DNA of 64,000 nucleotides. Source: an uncultured Bacteroidales bacterium. GTDB lineage: Bacteria; Bacteroidota; Bacteroidia; Bacteroidales; UBA11471. Both the position numbers and the translations under genes were made by a program. This document shows, one piece after another, positions 1-9,070 of the stretch (positions are counted from its first letter, which is position 1; each line of letters opens with the position of its first letter). Location: NCBI GenBank assembly GCA_947625885.1, contig CANQQA010000002.1:62001-126000 (forward strand). Reading direction: 5' to 3'. Under the pieces are notes generated by a model that saw nothing but the letters and a program-made list of their open reading frames with translations, had not been told where the DNA came from and did not search any database.

Positions 1-525
1 GGCAGCAGGGGTGCTGTTTGTCTCTTCCGGTTGCGGTTGGTTTTCGGCTGCGGTTTCGGCTTGCGATTCTTCCCGTTGCGGTTTGCTTACGGGCGTATCT
101 GCCGGTTCAGTCGTTTCAGTTTTTCCCACCGGAGCAACGATTTCCTCTTTCGGCGCTTCTTCAACCGCAGGCTCGGGCTTCTTCTCGCTCGGTTTTTTGT
201 ATAGATTGTCGAGCTCTATTTTTCCGACGGGTTTGAGGTGGGGCTTCAACGAGTCGTCGATGACGGTTTCTATTTCTTTCGGTTCGTCTTCGATTTCTTC
301 ATGGGCTGCCTTTTTCTCTTTTTGCCGTTCTTGGTTGAAACGATCCGATTCGATTTTCAGCTCTTTGTCGGTGCTGAACTCTTTTACGAGCAATTCGTAC
401 TGTTCGTCCGTAATTTTGGTACTCGGATTCGATTCTACATCAAATCCTTTTTTCTGCAAGAACGACACGGCGGTCTGTATTCCTACGTTTAACTCCTTTA
501 TGACTTTGTTTAACCTTATCGACAT
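1..525 (-). CDS. infB: Translation initiation factor IF-2, N-terminal part (cut by window edge)
   Basis: The first 175 codons of IF-2, the GTPase that brings initiator tRNA to the 30S subunit, are present; the GTPase core lies outside the window. The start [15 protein letters not shown] is the conserved IF2_N helical domain (residues 1-55), with [17 protein letters not shown] following. After residue 60 the chain is a low-complexity linker rich in Glu, Lys, Pro and Ala, usual for Bacteroidetes IF-2. It is the third gene of rimP-nusA-infB, 56 bp after nusA, so it is probably cotranscribed. The call rests on this N-terminus plus gene order. Confidence 0.93.
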   Translation of the reverse strand, partial: MSIRLNKVIKELNVGIQTAVSFLQKKGFDVESNPSTKITDEQYELLVKEFSTDKELKIESDRFNQERQKEKKAAHEEIEDEPKEIETVIDDSLKPHLKPVGKIELDNLYKKPSEKKPEPAVEEAPKEEIVAPVGKTETTEPADTPVSKPQREESQAETAAENQPQPEETNSTPAA

Positions 526-581
526 AATTGTTTTTTAACGTTGTTTTGAATGTACCGGCTTTCTCCTGCGGTCGGGATTTT

Positions 582-1847
582 TCAAGCCTCTTCGCTATCG
601 TCGAATTCGGCTTTCAGTATGCGGAACACTTCATCGACGGTACTTTCTTCGAGGTCGGCTCCTTCAACAAGTTCTTCACGCGATTTTGCCAAAACGCTCT
701 TGGCGGTGGCGCAGCCGATGCCTTTTAAGGCTTCGATTATCCACTCGTCGATTTCGTCTTTGAATTCGTCGAGATAAATGTCTTCTTCCACTTCTTCGTC
801 GATGTCGCGGTATACGTCTATGGTGTAACCCGTCAGCATACCGGCGAGCTTGATGTTGAATCCGCCTTTACCGATAGCCAAAGACACTTCATCGGGTTTG
901 AGGAATACTTCGGCTTTGTGTTCTTCTTCGTTGAGGCGTATCGACGATATTTTGGCGGGATTCAATGCCCGCTGTATGAACAAGGAGATGTTGGTGGTGT
1001 AGTTGATGACGTCGATATTTTCGTTGCGCAGCTCTCGCACGATGCCGTGTATGCGCGACCCTTTCACGCCCACGCAGGCGCCTACGGGGTCGATGCGTTC
1101 GTCGTACGACTCTACGGCTATTTTGGCGCGTTCGCCCGGAATGCGGGCTACCTTGTGTATGGTGATGAGCCCGTCGTGTATCTCGGGCACTTCCAGCTCG
1201 AAAAGCCGGCGCAGGAAGTCTTCCGATGTACGCGACACGATGATTTTCGGATTGTTGTTTTTGTTATCGACTTCGACGATGACGGCGCGCACCGATTCGC
1301 CTTTGCGGAACACGTCGCCCGGTATCTGTTCGCTTTTGGGCAGCAGCATTTCGTTGCCGTTGTCGTCGATGAGCAGTACCTCTTTTTTCCACGTCTGATA
1401 TACTTCGGCGCTTATCAGCTGTCCGATTTTGTCTTTATACAGATTATAGATGGCGTCTTTTTGCAGTTCGAGTATCTTCGAGGCGAGTGTCTGACGCAGA
1501 TTCAATATGGCGCGGCGTCCGAATTTCTCGAAGAACACTTCGTCGGTAACCTCTTCGCCCACTTCGTAGTCTTCGTCGATTTTTTTCGCTTCGGACAAGG
1601 CGATTTGCAGGTTGGGGTCTTCTACTTTGTCGTCTTCCACGACGGCGCGGTTGCGCCATATCTCGAAGTCGCCTTTATCGGGATTGACGATGATGTCGAA
1701 GTTTTCATCGGTACCGAACATCTTTGCCAATACATTGCGGAAAGACTCTTCCAACACGCTGATCATGGTGGTACGGTCGATGTTCTTCAATTCCTTAAAC
1801 TCGGCGAAGGTGTCGATCATGCTGATAGTTTCCTCTTTCTTTGCCAT
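582..1847 (-). CDS. nusA: Transcription termination/antitermination factor NusA
   Basis: This 421-residue protein binds RNA polymerase and nascent RNA and controls pausing, termination and antitermination. An N-terminal polymerase-binding domain (1-130) is followed by an S1 domain (about 138-205). Two KH domains show the GxxG-type loops GVKGSR at 260-265 and AIGKGG at 324-329. The C-terminus (360-415) is a single acidic helix-hairpin-like segment, without the two acidic repeats of E. coli NusA. The start codon lies 1 bp beyond the rimP stop, which suggests translational coupling. Confidence 0.97.
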   Translation of the reverse strand: MAKKEETISMIDTFAEFKELKNIDRTTMISVLEESFRNVLAKMFGTDENFDIIVNPDKGDFEIWRNRAVVEDDKVEDPNLQIALSEAKKIDEDYEVGEEVTDEVFFEKFGRRAILNLRQTLASKILELQKDAIYNLYKDKIGQLISAEVYQTWKKEVLLIDDNGNEMLLPKSEQIPGDVFRKGESVRAVIVEVDNKNNNPKIIVSRTSEDFLRRLFELEVPEIHDGLITIHKVARIPGERAKIAVESYDERIDPVGACVGVKGSRIHGIVRELRNENIDVINYTTNISLFIQRALNPAKISSIRLNEEEHKAEVFLKPDEVSLAIGKGGFNIKLAGMLTGYTIDVYRDIDEEVEEDIYLDEFKDEIDEWIIEALKGIGCATAKSVLAKSREELVEGADLEESTVDEVFRILKAEFDDSEEA

Positions 1848-1848
1848 A

Positions 1849-2316
1849 CTATTTGAATCTGATTAAATATTTTGTATATTTTACTTCATTATATATATAG
1901 GTCAAATCTTCTTCGACCTCTATTTTGCGTTTTGCTCCTTCGGGTTTTACTTTTTTCGTAACCGTAACGACGAATTTCTCGTCGTCGGCAGCTTTGAGTA
2001 CGCCCGAGAGTTTCACGCCGCTGCGCGTGAGCACCTCGACTTCGTTGCCGATGTTTTTCACATACTGGCGGGCGATTTTGAACGGGGAGGTCAGTCCGCT
2101 CGACCCCACTTCCAGCTCGTAGTCTTCCGTATCGCGGTCGAGGCGGCTTTCGATGAAGCGGTGCAGCCGTTCGCATTGCTCGATGTCCACACCGCCGTCG
2201 TTGTCTATTTCCACAACGATGCGGTTGTCGGGCGACACACTGACTTCCACCACAAACAGGTCGCTGCCTGCGATGCCCTCTTCTGCGATTTGCCGTATGC
2301 TGTTCGTATCTATCAT
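1849..2316 (-). CDS. rimP: Ribosome maturation factor RimP
   Basis: RimP helps assemble the 30S subunit. The start at 2316 gives 155 residues beginning MIDTNSIRQIAEE, the usual size. The family motif appears as LEVGSSGLTSPFK (residues 68-80), followed by a small C-terminal SH3-like beta domain ending YTKYLIRFK. The frame is open further upstream, but that extension runs through a stem-loop and past the promoter box at 2381-2388, so it is untranslated leader. It is the first gene of rimP-nusA-infB. Confidence 0.95.
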   Translation of the reverse strand: MIDTNSIRQIAEEGIAGSDLFVVEVSVSPDNRIVVEIDNDGGVDIEQCERLHRFIESRLDRDTEDYELEVGSSGLTSPFKIARQYVKNIGNEVEVLTRSGVKLSGVLKAADDEKFVVTVTKKVKPEGAKRKIEVEEDLTYIYNEVKYTKYLIRFK

Positions 2317-2343
2317 GACGTTCCCGATGGTTTGAGAATGAAA

Positions 2344-2367
2344 CGAGGGGACAACCCTGTCCCCTCG
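2344..2367. promoter_or_regulatory. Perfect stem-loop in the rimP leader
   Basis: CGAGGGGACA (2344-2353) and TGTCCCCTCG (2358-2367) form a 10-bp perfect stem with a 4-base loop. It lies between the rimP promoter box and the rimP start codon, so it is in the 5' untranslated RNA. No T-run follows it on the minus strand, so it is not an ordinary terminator. Confidence 0.6.
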
Positions 2368-2380
2368 CTCGTTTACGCTA

Positions 2381-2388
2381 CAAATATA
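2381..2388 (-). promoter_or_regulatory. Promoter -7 box for rimP-nusA-infB
   Basis: On the minus strand this reads TATATTTG, an exact match to the Bacteroidetes -7 consensus TAnnTTTG. It sits 65 bp upstream of the rimP start. Confidence 0.6.
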
Positions 2389-2482
2389 AGGTTTTTCGGT
2401 TTTGTCCGCAATACCCGTTGTTTTATTTAAGAGTGAATCCCGCTTTTTCACCGAATATTTATATTTTTTTAAGACTTTCGGG

Positions 2483-3187
2483 TTATTCAATGGGGAAGGG
2501 AAACTGCCTCAACTCTTTGCACAAAGCCGCCTCTTTTCCGCCGCAATAGCGGTTGCAAAGTTCGTGGAAGCGGGCGCTGTGGTTCATTTCATGGAGGTGG
2601 GCAAGCTCGTGCAGTATCACGTAGTCGATGAGTCTGTCGGGCAGGCACATCAGGTAATAGGAGAGGGTGATGCGGCGGTCGTTGCGGCACGAGCCGAGCC
2701 GGTGCCTGCCGTGCGAAATCACGACGCCGTTGTATCGGCTGCCGGTCTTTTCGCTCCACTGTTTCAGCCGCTCGGGGAGATAATGTTCGGCAGATGCTTT
2801 CAGATGCGGACGTATGAGGCGGGCTATTTTCTCCTGCACTTCGCGGTCGTTACAGGTGTCGAGCGGCGGCAGCGTGAGGTGCAGCGTGTCGCCCGTGCGG
2901 TGCGAGCGGTAGCTGCTGCCGGCCGCTTCGTCTATCACGACGATGAAATCGTGCATATAGACCACATCGCCGTATTTCAGAAAATTATCGACATGGCGTG
3001 AAAACAGCTTTTGTAGCGCCTGCCGCTTGGTTTCGATGACTTCTTGCAGCGATTTTATGCCGGCTCTCGCCGGCAGGGTGATATGAAGTTGCCCTTGCTT
3101 GACGCGGAAAATAAAACGTCGCGCTTTCGGGTTCCGGTGCAGCGCAATGGTGCCGAATACGTCGTCCTGCAAATAATCCGTTTCCAT
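2483..3187 (-). CDS. YgjP-type (DUF45) zinc metallopeptidase-like protein
   Basis: This 234-residue protein belongs to the YgjP/SprT-like predicted metal-dependent hydrolases. The zinc signature HELAH is at residues 193-197, in HELAHLHEMNHSARFHEL, where a downstream His is the likely third ligand. The N-terminal half is a beta-rich DUF45 segment (KARRFIFRVKQGQLHITLP). No signal peptide is seen, so it is likely cytoplasmic. The substrate of the family is not established. It has its own promoter and is separate from the rimP operon. Confidence 0.88.
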   Translation of the reverse strand: METDYLQDDVFGTIALHRNPKARRFIFRVKQGQLHITLPARAGIKSLQEVIETKRQALQKLFSRHVDNFLKYGDVVYMHDFIVVIDEAAGSSYRSHRTGDTLHLTLPPLDTCNDREVQEKIARLIRPHLKASAEHYLPERLKQWSEKTGSRYNGVVISHGRHRLGSCRNDRRITLSYYLMCLPDRLIDYVILHELAHLHEMNHSARFHELCNRYCGGKEAALCKELRQFPFPIE

Positions 3188-3191
3188 ACGG

Positions 3192-3223
3192 CAAAGATAA
3201 TGTTATTTGCTCACAAGAGCAAA
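3192..3223 (-). promoter_or_regulatory. Promoter of the YgjP-like gene
   Basis: On the minus strand TTTG (3223-3220), a 20-bp spacer and TATCTTTG (3199-3192) match both elements of the Bacteroidetes promoter. The -7 box ends 5 bp before the start codon, so the leader is extremely short or the true start is slightly downstream. Confidence 0.6.
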
Positions 3224-3260
3224 ATGATTTGTTTCTTCGAAACGTAAAAGCGGGAGCGTG

Positions 3261-3575
3261 CTATCGACAGAGCGAGGCAAACAGGCGGGCGAAATAGGAT
3301 AGTTGCAATTCTCCCAATTCATCTTCTTTCCCGATACTTATCATCGACAGGAGGTATCGGGCAAATTGCAGTCGGGTGCTTGTTTTTGTTATGGAAAGGA
3401 AAACTTCCGACGGCTCGACCGCTGTCATTTCCGATATTTCGGGATTATAGTCGTATTTTCGGCATACGGATTCTATGATGCTTTGCTTCTCTTTTTGGTG
3501 CGAAGGGAAACAGCCCGACAAAACAACCAACGATTGCAGCAGAGCGGCTAATTCCCTTTTTGACGGTTTTTCCAT
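3261..3575 (-). CDS. Small hypothetical protein (104 aa)
   Basis: I do not recognise this protein. It is predicted mostly helical, has no signal peptide, and ends in a hydrophobic segment (LSYFARLFASLC). It starts MEKPSKRELAALLQSLVVLS. The gene is supported by an exact TACTTTTG promoter box 37 bp upstream and by coding-like codon use. It stands alone between the YgjP-like gene and nadK. Confidence 0.6.
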   Translation of the reverse strand: MEKPSKRELAALLQSLVVLSGCFPSHQKEKQSIIESVCRKYDYNPEISEMTAVEPSEVFLSITKTSTRLQFARYLLSMISIGKEDELGELQLSYFARLFASLCR

Positions 3576-3612
3576 GAATTGCTTATTTTAGTTGTAAAAC
3601 TAAATGAATAAG

Positions 3613-3620
3613 CAAAAGTA
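3613..3620 (-). promoter_or_regulatory. Promoter -7 box for the 104-aa orphan gene
   Basis: On the minus strand this reads TACTTTTG, matching TAnnTTTG, 37 bp before the start codon. No clear -33 TTTG is seen at the usual distance. Confidence 0.5.
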
Positions 3621-3744
3621 ATAAAATAAACCAATAAAATACGAAATATTATTAACAAATGTGTATTTATTTAGTATTTTTATCAAAAGGTGCGTGAAAA
3701 AACTTTCGGCATTTTGAGGAGACTATCTTGCTGCAAAATGTTTT

Positions 3745-4611
3745 TTATCGGTGGCTGCGGAGATCCACACCCCACATCAGTTTTTTTCGGAGCGTGTCGC
3801 CGAACAGCCTGCCGTCGTGCTTCACCACGTGTATGGCAAACGGCGCTTTGCGCAGGGTGATGCTGTCGCCCGAGTTCAATTCTTCGGAACGTCCGTCGAG
3901 ACTCACGAGAAAATGCCCGTTCCGGCTCTCGGCAACAAGGCGTATCTCATCGTTGTCGTCGATGACTAACGGTCGCATGGTCAGGCTGTGCGGCGCCACC
4001 GGAGTAAGCAGGAATGCTGCTGCCTGCGGAGCGACGATGGGACCTCCTGCGCTCAACGAATAGCCTGTGGAGCCGGTCGGTGTGGATACCAGCAGTCCGT
4101 CGGCTTGGTAGGTGTTGAGAAATGTTCCGTTGAGGTAAGCATGTACGGTGAGCATCGAAGAGGTGTCGAGTTTCAGTATCGCCGTTTCGTTGAGGGCATA
4201 GGGCCATGCCGCCCGCGACCCTTCTGTTACGTGTAGCAGCGACCGTGTTTCCGTCGCATATCGACCTGCCACGATGTCGTCTATGGCAGCTTCCGCCTCA
4301 TCTTCCTGCACGTCGGCAAGGAAGCCCATACGTCCGAGATTGATGCCCAGTATGGGAATCTCTTTTTTGCCCACGCGTTCGGCGGTTTTCAGAAAGGTGC
4401 CGTCCCCGCCCAGACTCAGCGCCATGTCGGCGTCGAAGTCGTATCCCGAAAAAGAGGCATACGGAATGTCGGCATTCATCTGTTCGAGAATCTCGCGCAA
4501 ATCGTTGTCGAGGACGATTTCTACCGGATATTTTCTGAATATGTCGAGCAGACGTTTTGCCGTCGCCCGTTTTTCCGGATCGAACGGTTTTCCGAAAATG
4601 GCTATTTTCAT
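3745..4611 (-). CDS. nadK: NAD kinase
   Basis: This 288-residue enzyme phosphorylates NAD to NADP in the cytoplasm. The diagnostic GGDGT motif is at residues 68-72 (LSLGGDGTFLKTA), and the NAD-binding motif TPTGSTGYS is at 177-185, with the conserved NE at 141-142. It is divergent from pdxJ, 183 bp apart. Confidence 0.96.
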   Translation of the reverse strand: MKIAIFGKPFDPEKRATAKRLLDIFRKYPVEIVLDNDLREILEQMNADIPYASFSGYDFDADMALSLGGDGTFLKTAERVGKKEIPILGINLGRMGFLADVQEDEAEAAIDDIVAGRYATETRSLLHVTEGSRAAWPYALNETAILKLDTSSMLTVHAYLNGTFLNTYQADGLLVSTPTGSTGYSLSAGGPIVAPQAAAFLLTPVAPHSLTMRPLVIDDNDEIRLVAESRNGHFLVSLDGRSEELNSGDSITLRKAPFAIHVVKHDGRLFGDTLRKKLMWGVDLRSHR

Positions 4612-4704
4612 AAGGCGGAACGGTTGTAAAATACAAAATGTTTTAATTTCATAAATGCGCCGATATTTGTCCGAAAGAATTTTTCGGATACGGACAAAAC
4701 CTAT

Positions 4705-4712
4705 TACATTTG
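4705..4712 (+). promoter_or_regulatory. Promoter -7 box for pdxJ
   Basis: TACATTTG is an exact TAnnTTTG match, 82 bp before the pdxJ start, in the divergent nadK/pdxJ gap. Confidence 0.55.
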
Positions 4713-4794
4713 CACACTATATGACGGCAGCAAAATTACAAAAAAAAACGCTTGTTTGCATGTCCCTGTAAAAAATGAGATAAATATATTGTGT

Positions 4795-5508
4795 ATGACT
4801 CGATTAAGTGTAAATATCAATAAGGTGGCGACGATACGCAATGCACGGGGCGGGAATGCGCCCGACGTGCTGAAATTCGCTCTCGACTGCGAACGCTTCG
4901 GCGCCGAAGGTATAACGGTGCACCCGCGCCCCGACGAGCGCCATATCCGTTACGGCGATGTCTATGCCCTGCGACCTGCCGTATCGACGGAGTTCAATAT
5001 TGAGGGAAATCCTATCGACAAATTCATTGATTTGGTTTTGAAGGTCAAGCCCACGCAGGTAACGCTCGTACCCGATGCGCACGACGCCATTACCTCCGAT
5101 GCGGGTTGGGACACACGCAAACACTTCGACTTTCTCTGCGACGTGGTGGGCAGATTCAAAGAGGCAGGCATTCGCACTTCGATATTCATTGACGCCGACG
5201 AGGAGATGACGGAATGGGCTGCCAAGACCGGAACCGACCGCATCGAACTCTATACCGAGCCTTATGCTGCCGGTTATGCCGCCGACCGCGAAAAAGCCGT
5301 CGCGCCGTTTGTCGCCGCCGCCGGACTGGCGCATAAAGCCGGATTGGGCATCAATGCGGGGCACGATCTCAATCTCGAAAACCTTACCTACTTTCACCGG
5401 CAGGTACCGTACCTCGACGAAGTTTCCATCGGGCACGCCATTATTTGCGATGCGCTCTATCTGGGCATTGCCGAGACGATACGCCGCTACAAGGAATGCT
5501 TGAAATAA
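4795..5508 (+). CDS. pdxJ: Pyridoxine 5'-phosphate synthase
   Basis: PdxJ condenses 1-deoxyxylulose 5-phosphate with 3-amino-2-oxopropyl phosphate to make vitamin B6. The chosen start gives 237 residues beginning [20 protein letters not shown], which matches the family N-terminus; an in-frame ATG 13 codons earlier would add non-conserved residues. The active-site motif HPRPDERHI is at 43-51, and GINAGHDLN lies near the C-terminus. It precedes exbB by 30 bp, so it probably leads the exbB-exbD-tonB transcript. Confidence 0.95.
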   Translation: MTRLSVNINKVATIRNARGGNAPDVLKFALDCERFGAEGITVHPRPDERHIRYGDVYALRPAVSTEFNIEGNPIDKFIDLVLKVKPTQVTLVPDAHDAITSDAGWDTRKHFDFLCDVVGRFKEAGIRTSIFIDADEEMTEWAAKTGTDRIELYTEPYAAGYAADREKAVAPFVAAAGLAHKAGLGINAGHDLNLENLTYFHRQVPYLDEVSIGHAIICDALYLGIAETIRRYKECLK

Positions 5509-5538
5509 ACGAAATATTAATCGAATAAAAACTCCCCT

Positions 5539-6246
5539 ATGATGAATCTCTTGCTTGCCATTCTGGCAGAAACGCCGCTGACCGAAGTTACTCTCGACAC
5601 GCAGGTTGCGGCAGAATCTTCGCCCAGTCTTTGGGCGCTTTCGCTGAAAGGCGGTTTTATCATGATACCCCTGTTGCTGCTTTCACTGCTGACCATTTAT
5701 ATTTTTGTGGAGCGAATGCTCGCTTTGCGGGCGGCAGCGAAAGAAGACGCCACGTTCATGCAGCGCATCAAAGACTATATCCATACCGGCGACATCGAGT
5801 CGGCACTGACTCTCTGCAAGAAAAACACCACGCCGGTAGCCCGCCTCATCGAGAAAGGCATCACGCGGCTGGGACGCCCGATGAACGATGTGCTCGTTGC
5901 TATCGAAAATGCCGGAAATATCGAAGTCGCCAAACTCGAACGCCGCTTTTCGTGGGTGGCGACTACCGCCGCCGGTGCGCCCATGCTCGGATTTCTGGGT
6001 ACCGTATTGGGCATGGTCAATGCCTTTTACAGTATGGCGTCTGCCGGCGAAGCTGCCGACATCACCACCCTGTCGAGCGGTATTTACGAAGCGCTGGTAA
6101 CGACGGTGGCAGGACTTATCGTCGGCATCATTGCCATGTTTGCCTACAACCTGTTGGTGTCGCGCGTCAGCTCGGTGGTCAATCAACTCGAAGCAAGTAC
6201 AATGGAATTTATGGACTTGCTCAACGAACCGGCAGATAAGAAATAG
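5539..6246 (+). CDS. exbB: MotA/TolQ/ExbB proton-channel protein
   Basis: This 235-residue inner-membrane channel subunit couples the proton motive force to a TonB/TolA partner. Three membrane segments are visible at about 36-57, 143-165 (with GFLGTVLGMVNAF, the family signature) and 185-207. The long cytoplasmic loop between the first two is typical of ExbB/TolQ. ATG codons at 5539 and 5542 are both possible starts. ExbD and TonB homologues follow at once, so the three form one complex. Confidence 0.92.
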   Translation: MMNLLLAILAETPLTEVTLDTQVAAESSPSLWALSLKGGFIMIPLLLLSLLTIYIFVERMLALRAAAKEDATFMQRIKDYIHTGDIESALTLCKKNTTPVARLIEKGITRLGRPMNDVLVAIENAGNIEVAKLERRFSWVATTAAGAPMLGFLGTVLGMVNAFYSMASAGEAADITTLSSGIYEALVTTVAGLIVGIIAMFAYNLLVSRVSSVVNQLEASTMEFMDLLNEPADKK

Positions 6247-6257
6247 GAGATACGGAT

Positions 6258-6671
6258 ATGGCTCTCAAACGTAAAAATCGCATCGAAGCCTCGTTCAGCA
6301 TGTCGTCCATGACCGACGTCATTTTCCTGCTGCTCATCTTTTTCATGGTAACATCAACGTTCGTTTTCCCCAACGCCATCAAGGTAAACCTGCCGCAAAG
6401 CAAGCAGCAGGCGGTAGTCAAACCTTTGGCGCGGGTTACCATAGACGCTTCGCTTCGCTGCTTCGTGTCGGTGGGCAAGGAAAAAGCCGTGCAGGTCGAG
6501 TACGACCGATTGGCATCTTATTTGCTTGCCGCCAAAGAACAGAATGCCGAAATGTATTTTGCTCTTTATGCCGACGAGAGCGTGCCTTATCGTGAAATCA
6601 TGCGGGTACTCGATATCGCCAACGCCAATCAGCTGCGTATGGTATTGGCTACCCGACCCGAGAAAAAATAA
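6258..6671 (+). CDS. exbD: ExbD/TolR biopolymer transport protein
   Basis: This 137-residue protein has a short cytoplasmic N-terminus and one membrane helix (about 19-38) with the essential Asp at position 20 (SMSSMTDVIFLLLIFFMVTS), then a periplasmic domain. It partners the upstream ExbB and the downstream TonB-like protein; the gaps of 11 bp on both sides indicate an operon. Confidence 0.92.
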   Translation: MALKRKNRIEASFSMSSMTDVIFLLLIFFMVTSTFVFPNAIKVNLPQSKQQAVVKPLARVTIDASLRCFVSVGKEKAVQVEYDRLASYLLAAKEQNAEMYFALYADESVPYREIMRVLDIANANQLRMVLATRPEKK

Positions 6672-6682
6672 TTTCCGAAGGC

Positions 6683-7435
6683 GTGGACGATACGAAGAAA
6701 AACGACCTATATGCGCTGGCGGTTACGATAGCCGTCCATGCGGCGCTGTTGCTGCTGTTGCTCTTTTGCACGCTGGCGGCGCCCGTCATTCCCGACAACG
6801 ATGGGAGTGGCGTCGTATTGCAGTTGGGTGTCATTGATGCCGATGCCGGTACATTTACGCCGGCTCCGCCGCCTCCCGCACCGGCAGCTCCGCAACCCGA
6901 AGAAACGTTGACGCAGGACGTGGAAGAAACGGTTTCTCTCGACGACCAAACGGCGCAGAACGAACAGCTGCAAAGCGATACGACAGCCCGCCCGACACCG
7001 GAGCCGGAGACTTCGCAACTCGACAATTTGTGGGCAAATGCCCTGAGCAAAGGAAAGAGCGCGGACGATGCGGCGGAGGTCGCCGGTGAGCGGAAAGGCT
7101 CACCGCAAGGTACGGCGGCAAACGGCGCCGCCGCAGGTTCGCCCGGATACGGCGATTACGATTTGGGCGGTCGCGGTTTGTTAGGCAGCCTGCCCAAACC
7201 CGAATACGGCGGAACAAACGACGAAGGGACAATTGTCGTCAGCATATTGGTCGATGCCGCCGGACGGGTCGTGCAGGCGGTCGTTACTCCCTCAGGCAGC
7301 AAAGGCTCTGCCGCCTCCAATGCCGCGCTGCGCAGCCGCGCCGAAGAGGCTGCCCGCCGTGCCGTGTTCGAGCGCAAGACTTCCGGCAGCGAAAATCAGT
7401 GGGGCACTATCACTTACTATTTCCGTCAAAAATAA
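6683..7435 (+). CDS. TonB/TolA-like energy transducer
   Basis: This 250-residue protein has a membrane anchor (about 10-33, ALAVTIAVHAALLLLLLF), a Pro/Ala/Glu/Thr-rich periplasmic spacer (55-115) and a compact C-terminal TonB-like domain (about 170-250, GTIVVSILVDAAGRVVQAVV). Such proteins carry energy from ExbB/ExbD to the outer membrane. The start is GTG at 6683; no ATG fits, and 11 bp separate it from exbD. The linker and C-terminal domain could equally suit a TolA-like role, so I leave the symbol blank. Confidence 0.85.
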   Translation: MDDTKKNDLYALAVTIAVHAALLLLLLFCTLAAPVIPDNDGSGVVLQLGVIDADAGTFTPAPPPPAPAAPQPEETLTQDVEETVSLDDQTAQNEQLQSDTTARPTPEPETSQLDNLWANALSKGKSADDAAEVAGERKGSPQGTAANGAAAGSPGYGDYDLGGRGLLGSLPKPEYGGTNDEGTIVVSILVDAAGRVVQAVVTPSGSKGSAASNAALRSRAEEAARRAVFERKTSGSENQWGTITYYFRQK

Positions 7436-7470
7436 ACTCTCTTCTGCGATAGCGATAAATCCGATTCGAT

Positions 7471-8946
7471 ATGGACAGCGGAATACTTTTGTTGATTATC
7501 TTGGTGGCATATTTTGCCGTGCTGCTGCTTATCGGTCGCTTTTCGCGTGGAAAATCCGACGACAACAGCAACAGCAATTTTTTCTTGGCGGGAAAATCGT
7601 CGCCGTGGTGGTTGGTCGCTATCGGCATGGTGGGCACTTCCATTTCGGGGGTAACATTCGTTTCCGTACCGGGTATGCCGCTCACTATCGACATGACCTA
7701 TATGCAGACGGTGTTGGGCTTCTTTGTCGGGTACATCGTGATAGCCAAATTGCTGCTGCCGCTCTATTATCGACTGAATCTGATTTCCATATACACCTAT
7801 CTCGGAAAACGTTTCGGTAACCGAGCTTATAAGACGGGCGCAGCGTTCTTCATCATTTCCAAAATCATAGGAGCCGCCGCACGCCTTTATATCGTGGTGT
7901 TGATACTGCAAAGCATCGTACTGGCGGGGTGGAACGTTCCGTTCTGGCTCACCGCCTCGACGGTGGTGCTGCTCATCTGGCTCTATTCGCGTCGCAGCGG
8001 AATGCGCACGATTGTGCGCACGGACGCGCTGCAAACACTTTTCATGGTCGGCGCCCTCGTTCTTATCCTCGTACAGGTTACCGCACGTATGCACCTGAAT
8101 GTGTCCGATGCCGTCGATATGGTGCGGCAAAGCGGGCACGACAGGATTTTCGTCTTCGGCGACTGGCGCTCGACGCAGAATTTCTTCAAACAGTTTTTCA
8201 GCGGCATATTCATCACGATAGTCATGTCGGGACTCGACCAAGATATCATGCAGAAAAATCTTTCTATCCGCTCGTTGCGGGAAGCGCAGAAAAATATGTA
8301 TATATATGGAGCGGCGTTCATTCCCGTCAATCTGCTGTTTCTGGTGCTGGGCATTCTGTTGATTGTTTTTGCCGGACAGGAGGGTATCGCCATTCCGGCG
8401 AAGACCGACGAACTCCTGCCGATGATAGCCACCGGCTATTTGGGATTCGGCGTGTTGCTGCTGTTCAGTATCGGCATCGTGGCGGCTGCGTTTTCGAGTG
8501 CCGACTCGGCGCTTACTGCCCTGACGACTTCCGTGTGCGTCGATATGCTCGACATCGGTAAGTGGAGCGGGAAAAGGGCTGTTCAAGTGCGCAAAGGTGT
8601 GCATATAGCCGTCTGCATACTCTTCGTATGTATCATGTGCATCATCGAGATGCTCAACGATACGAGTGTCATAGATGCCATTTACACGATTGCCGGCTAC
8701 ACCTACGGTCCGCTGCTCGGACTGTTTGCCTACGGACTTTTCATGCGGGGTATTCCGCGCGACCGTTATATACCTTTCGTAGCAGTGCTTTCTCCGCTCG
8801 TGTGCTACGCCTTGCAGTCGTGGCTCACGGCGGCATACGATTACCGACTCGGATACGAACTTCTGATACTTAACGGATTGATAACATTCGCCGGCTTGAT
8901 GCTGCTCTCTTTCGGACATTCCCCAAAACGAAATATAGCTATATAA
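7471..8946 (+). CDS. Sodium:solute symporter, probable MurNAc transporter (MurT-like)
   Basis: This 491-residue protein has about 13 hydrophobic helices and the SSS family fold; the N-terminal helix is followed by FFLAGKSSPWWLVAIGM, the typical SSS signature region. It lies 35 bp after the tonB-like gene and directly before a BadF-type kinase and MurQ. In Tannerella forsythia a murTKQ cluster pairs a membrane transporter with a MurNAc kinase and MurQ, so by context this protein probably imports N-acetylmuramic acid. The family call is firm; the substrate is inferred. Confidence 0.82.
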   Translation: MDSGILLLIILVAYFAVLLLIGRFSRGKSDDNSNSNFFLAGKSSPWWLVAIGMVGTSISGVTFVSVPGMPLTIDMTYMQTVLGFFVGYIVIAKLLLPLYYRLNLISIYTYLGKRFGNRAYKTGAAFFIISKIIGAAARLYIVVLILQSIVLAGWNVPFWLTASTVVLLIWLYSRRSGMRTIVRTDALQTLFMVGALVLILVQVTARMHLNVSDAVDMVRQSGHDRIFVFGDWRSTQNFFKQFFSGIFITIVMSGLDQDIMQKNLSIRSLREAQKNMYIYGAAFIPVNLLFLVLGILLIVFAGQEGIAIPAKTDELLPMIATGYLGFGVLLLFSIGIVAAAFSSADSALTALTTSVCVDMLDIGKWSGKRAVQVRKGVHIAVCILFVCIMCIIEMLNDTSVIDAIYTIAGYTYGPLLGLFAYGLFMRGIPRDRYIPFVAVLSPLVCYALQSWLTAAYDYRLGYELLILNGLITFAGLMLLSFGHSPKRNIAI

Positions 8947-9070
8947 AATATTTATAATTAATGTTTTGTGCGAATGTCGGTGCTGTTTTTTCTCCATTGA
9001 AAAATTTTTGACCGATATATTATAATTGCAAAAAAATTGCTACCTTGCGCAAACATTCAAATTTTACGAT

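Noticed and set aside
2317-2490. N-terminal extension of RimP by 58 codons
   Set aside because: It runs through the stem-loop and promoter box and is not part of the RimP family; the ATG at 2316 fits.
7426-8997. 523-codon minus-strand frame opposite the SSS symporter
   Set aside because: Composition is His/Arg/Gln-rich, without motifs; the plus strand encodes a clear membrane transporter.
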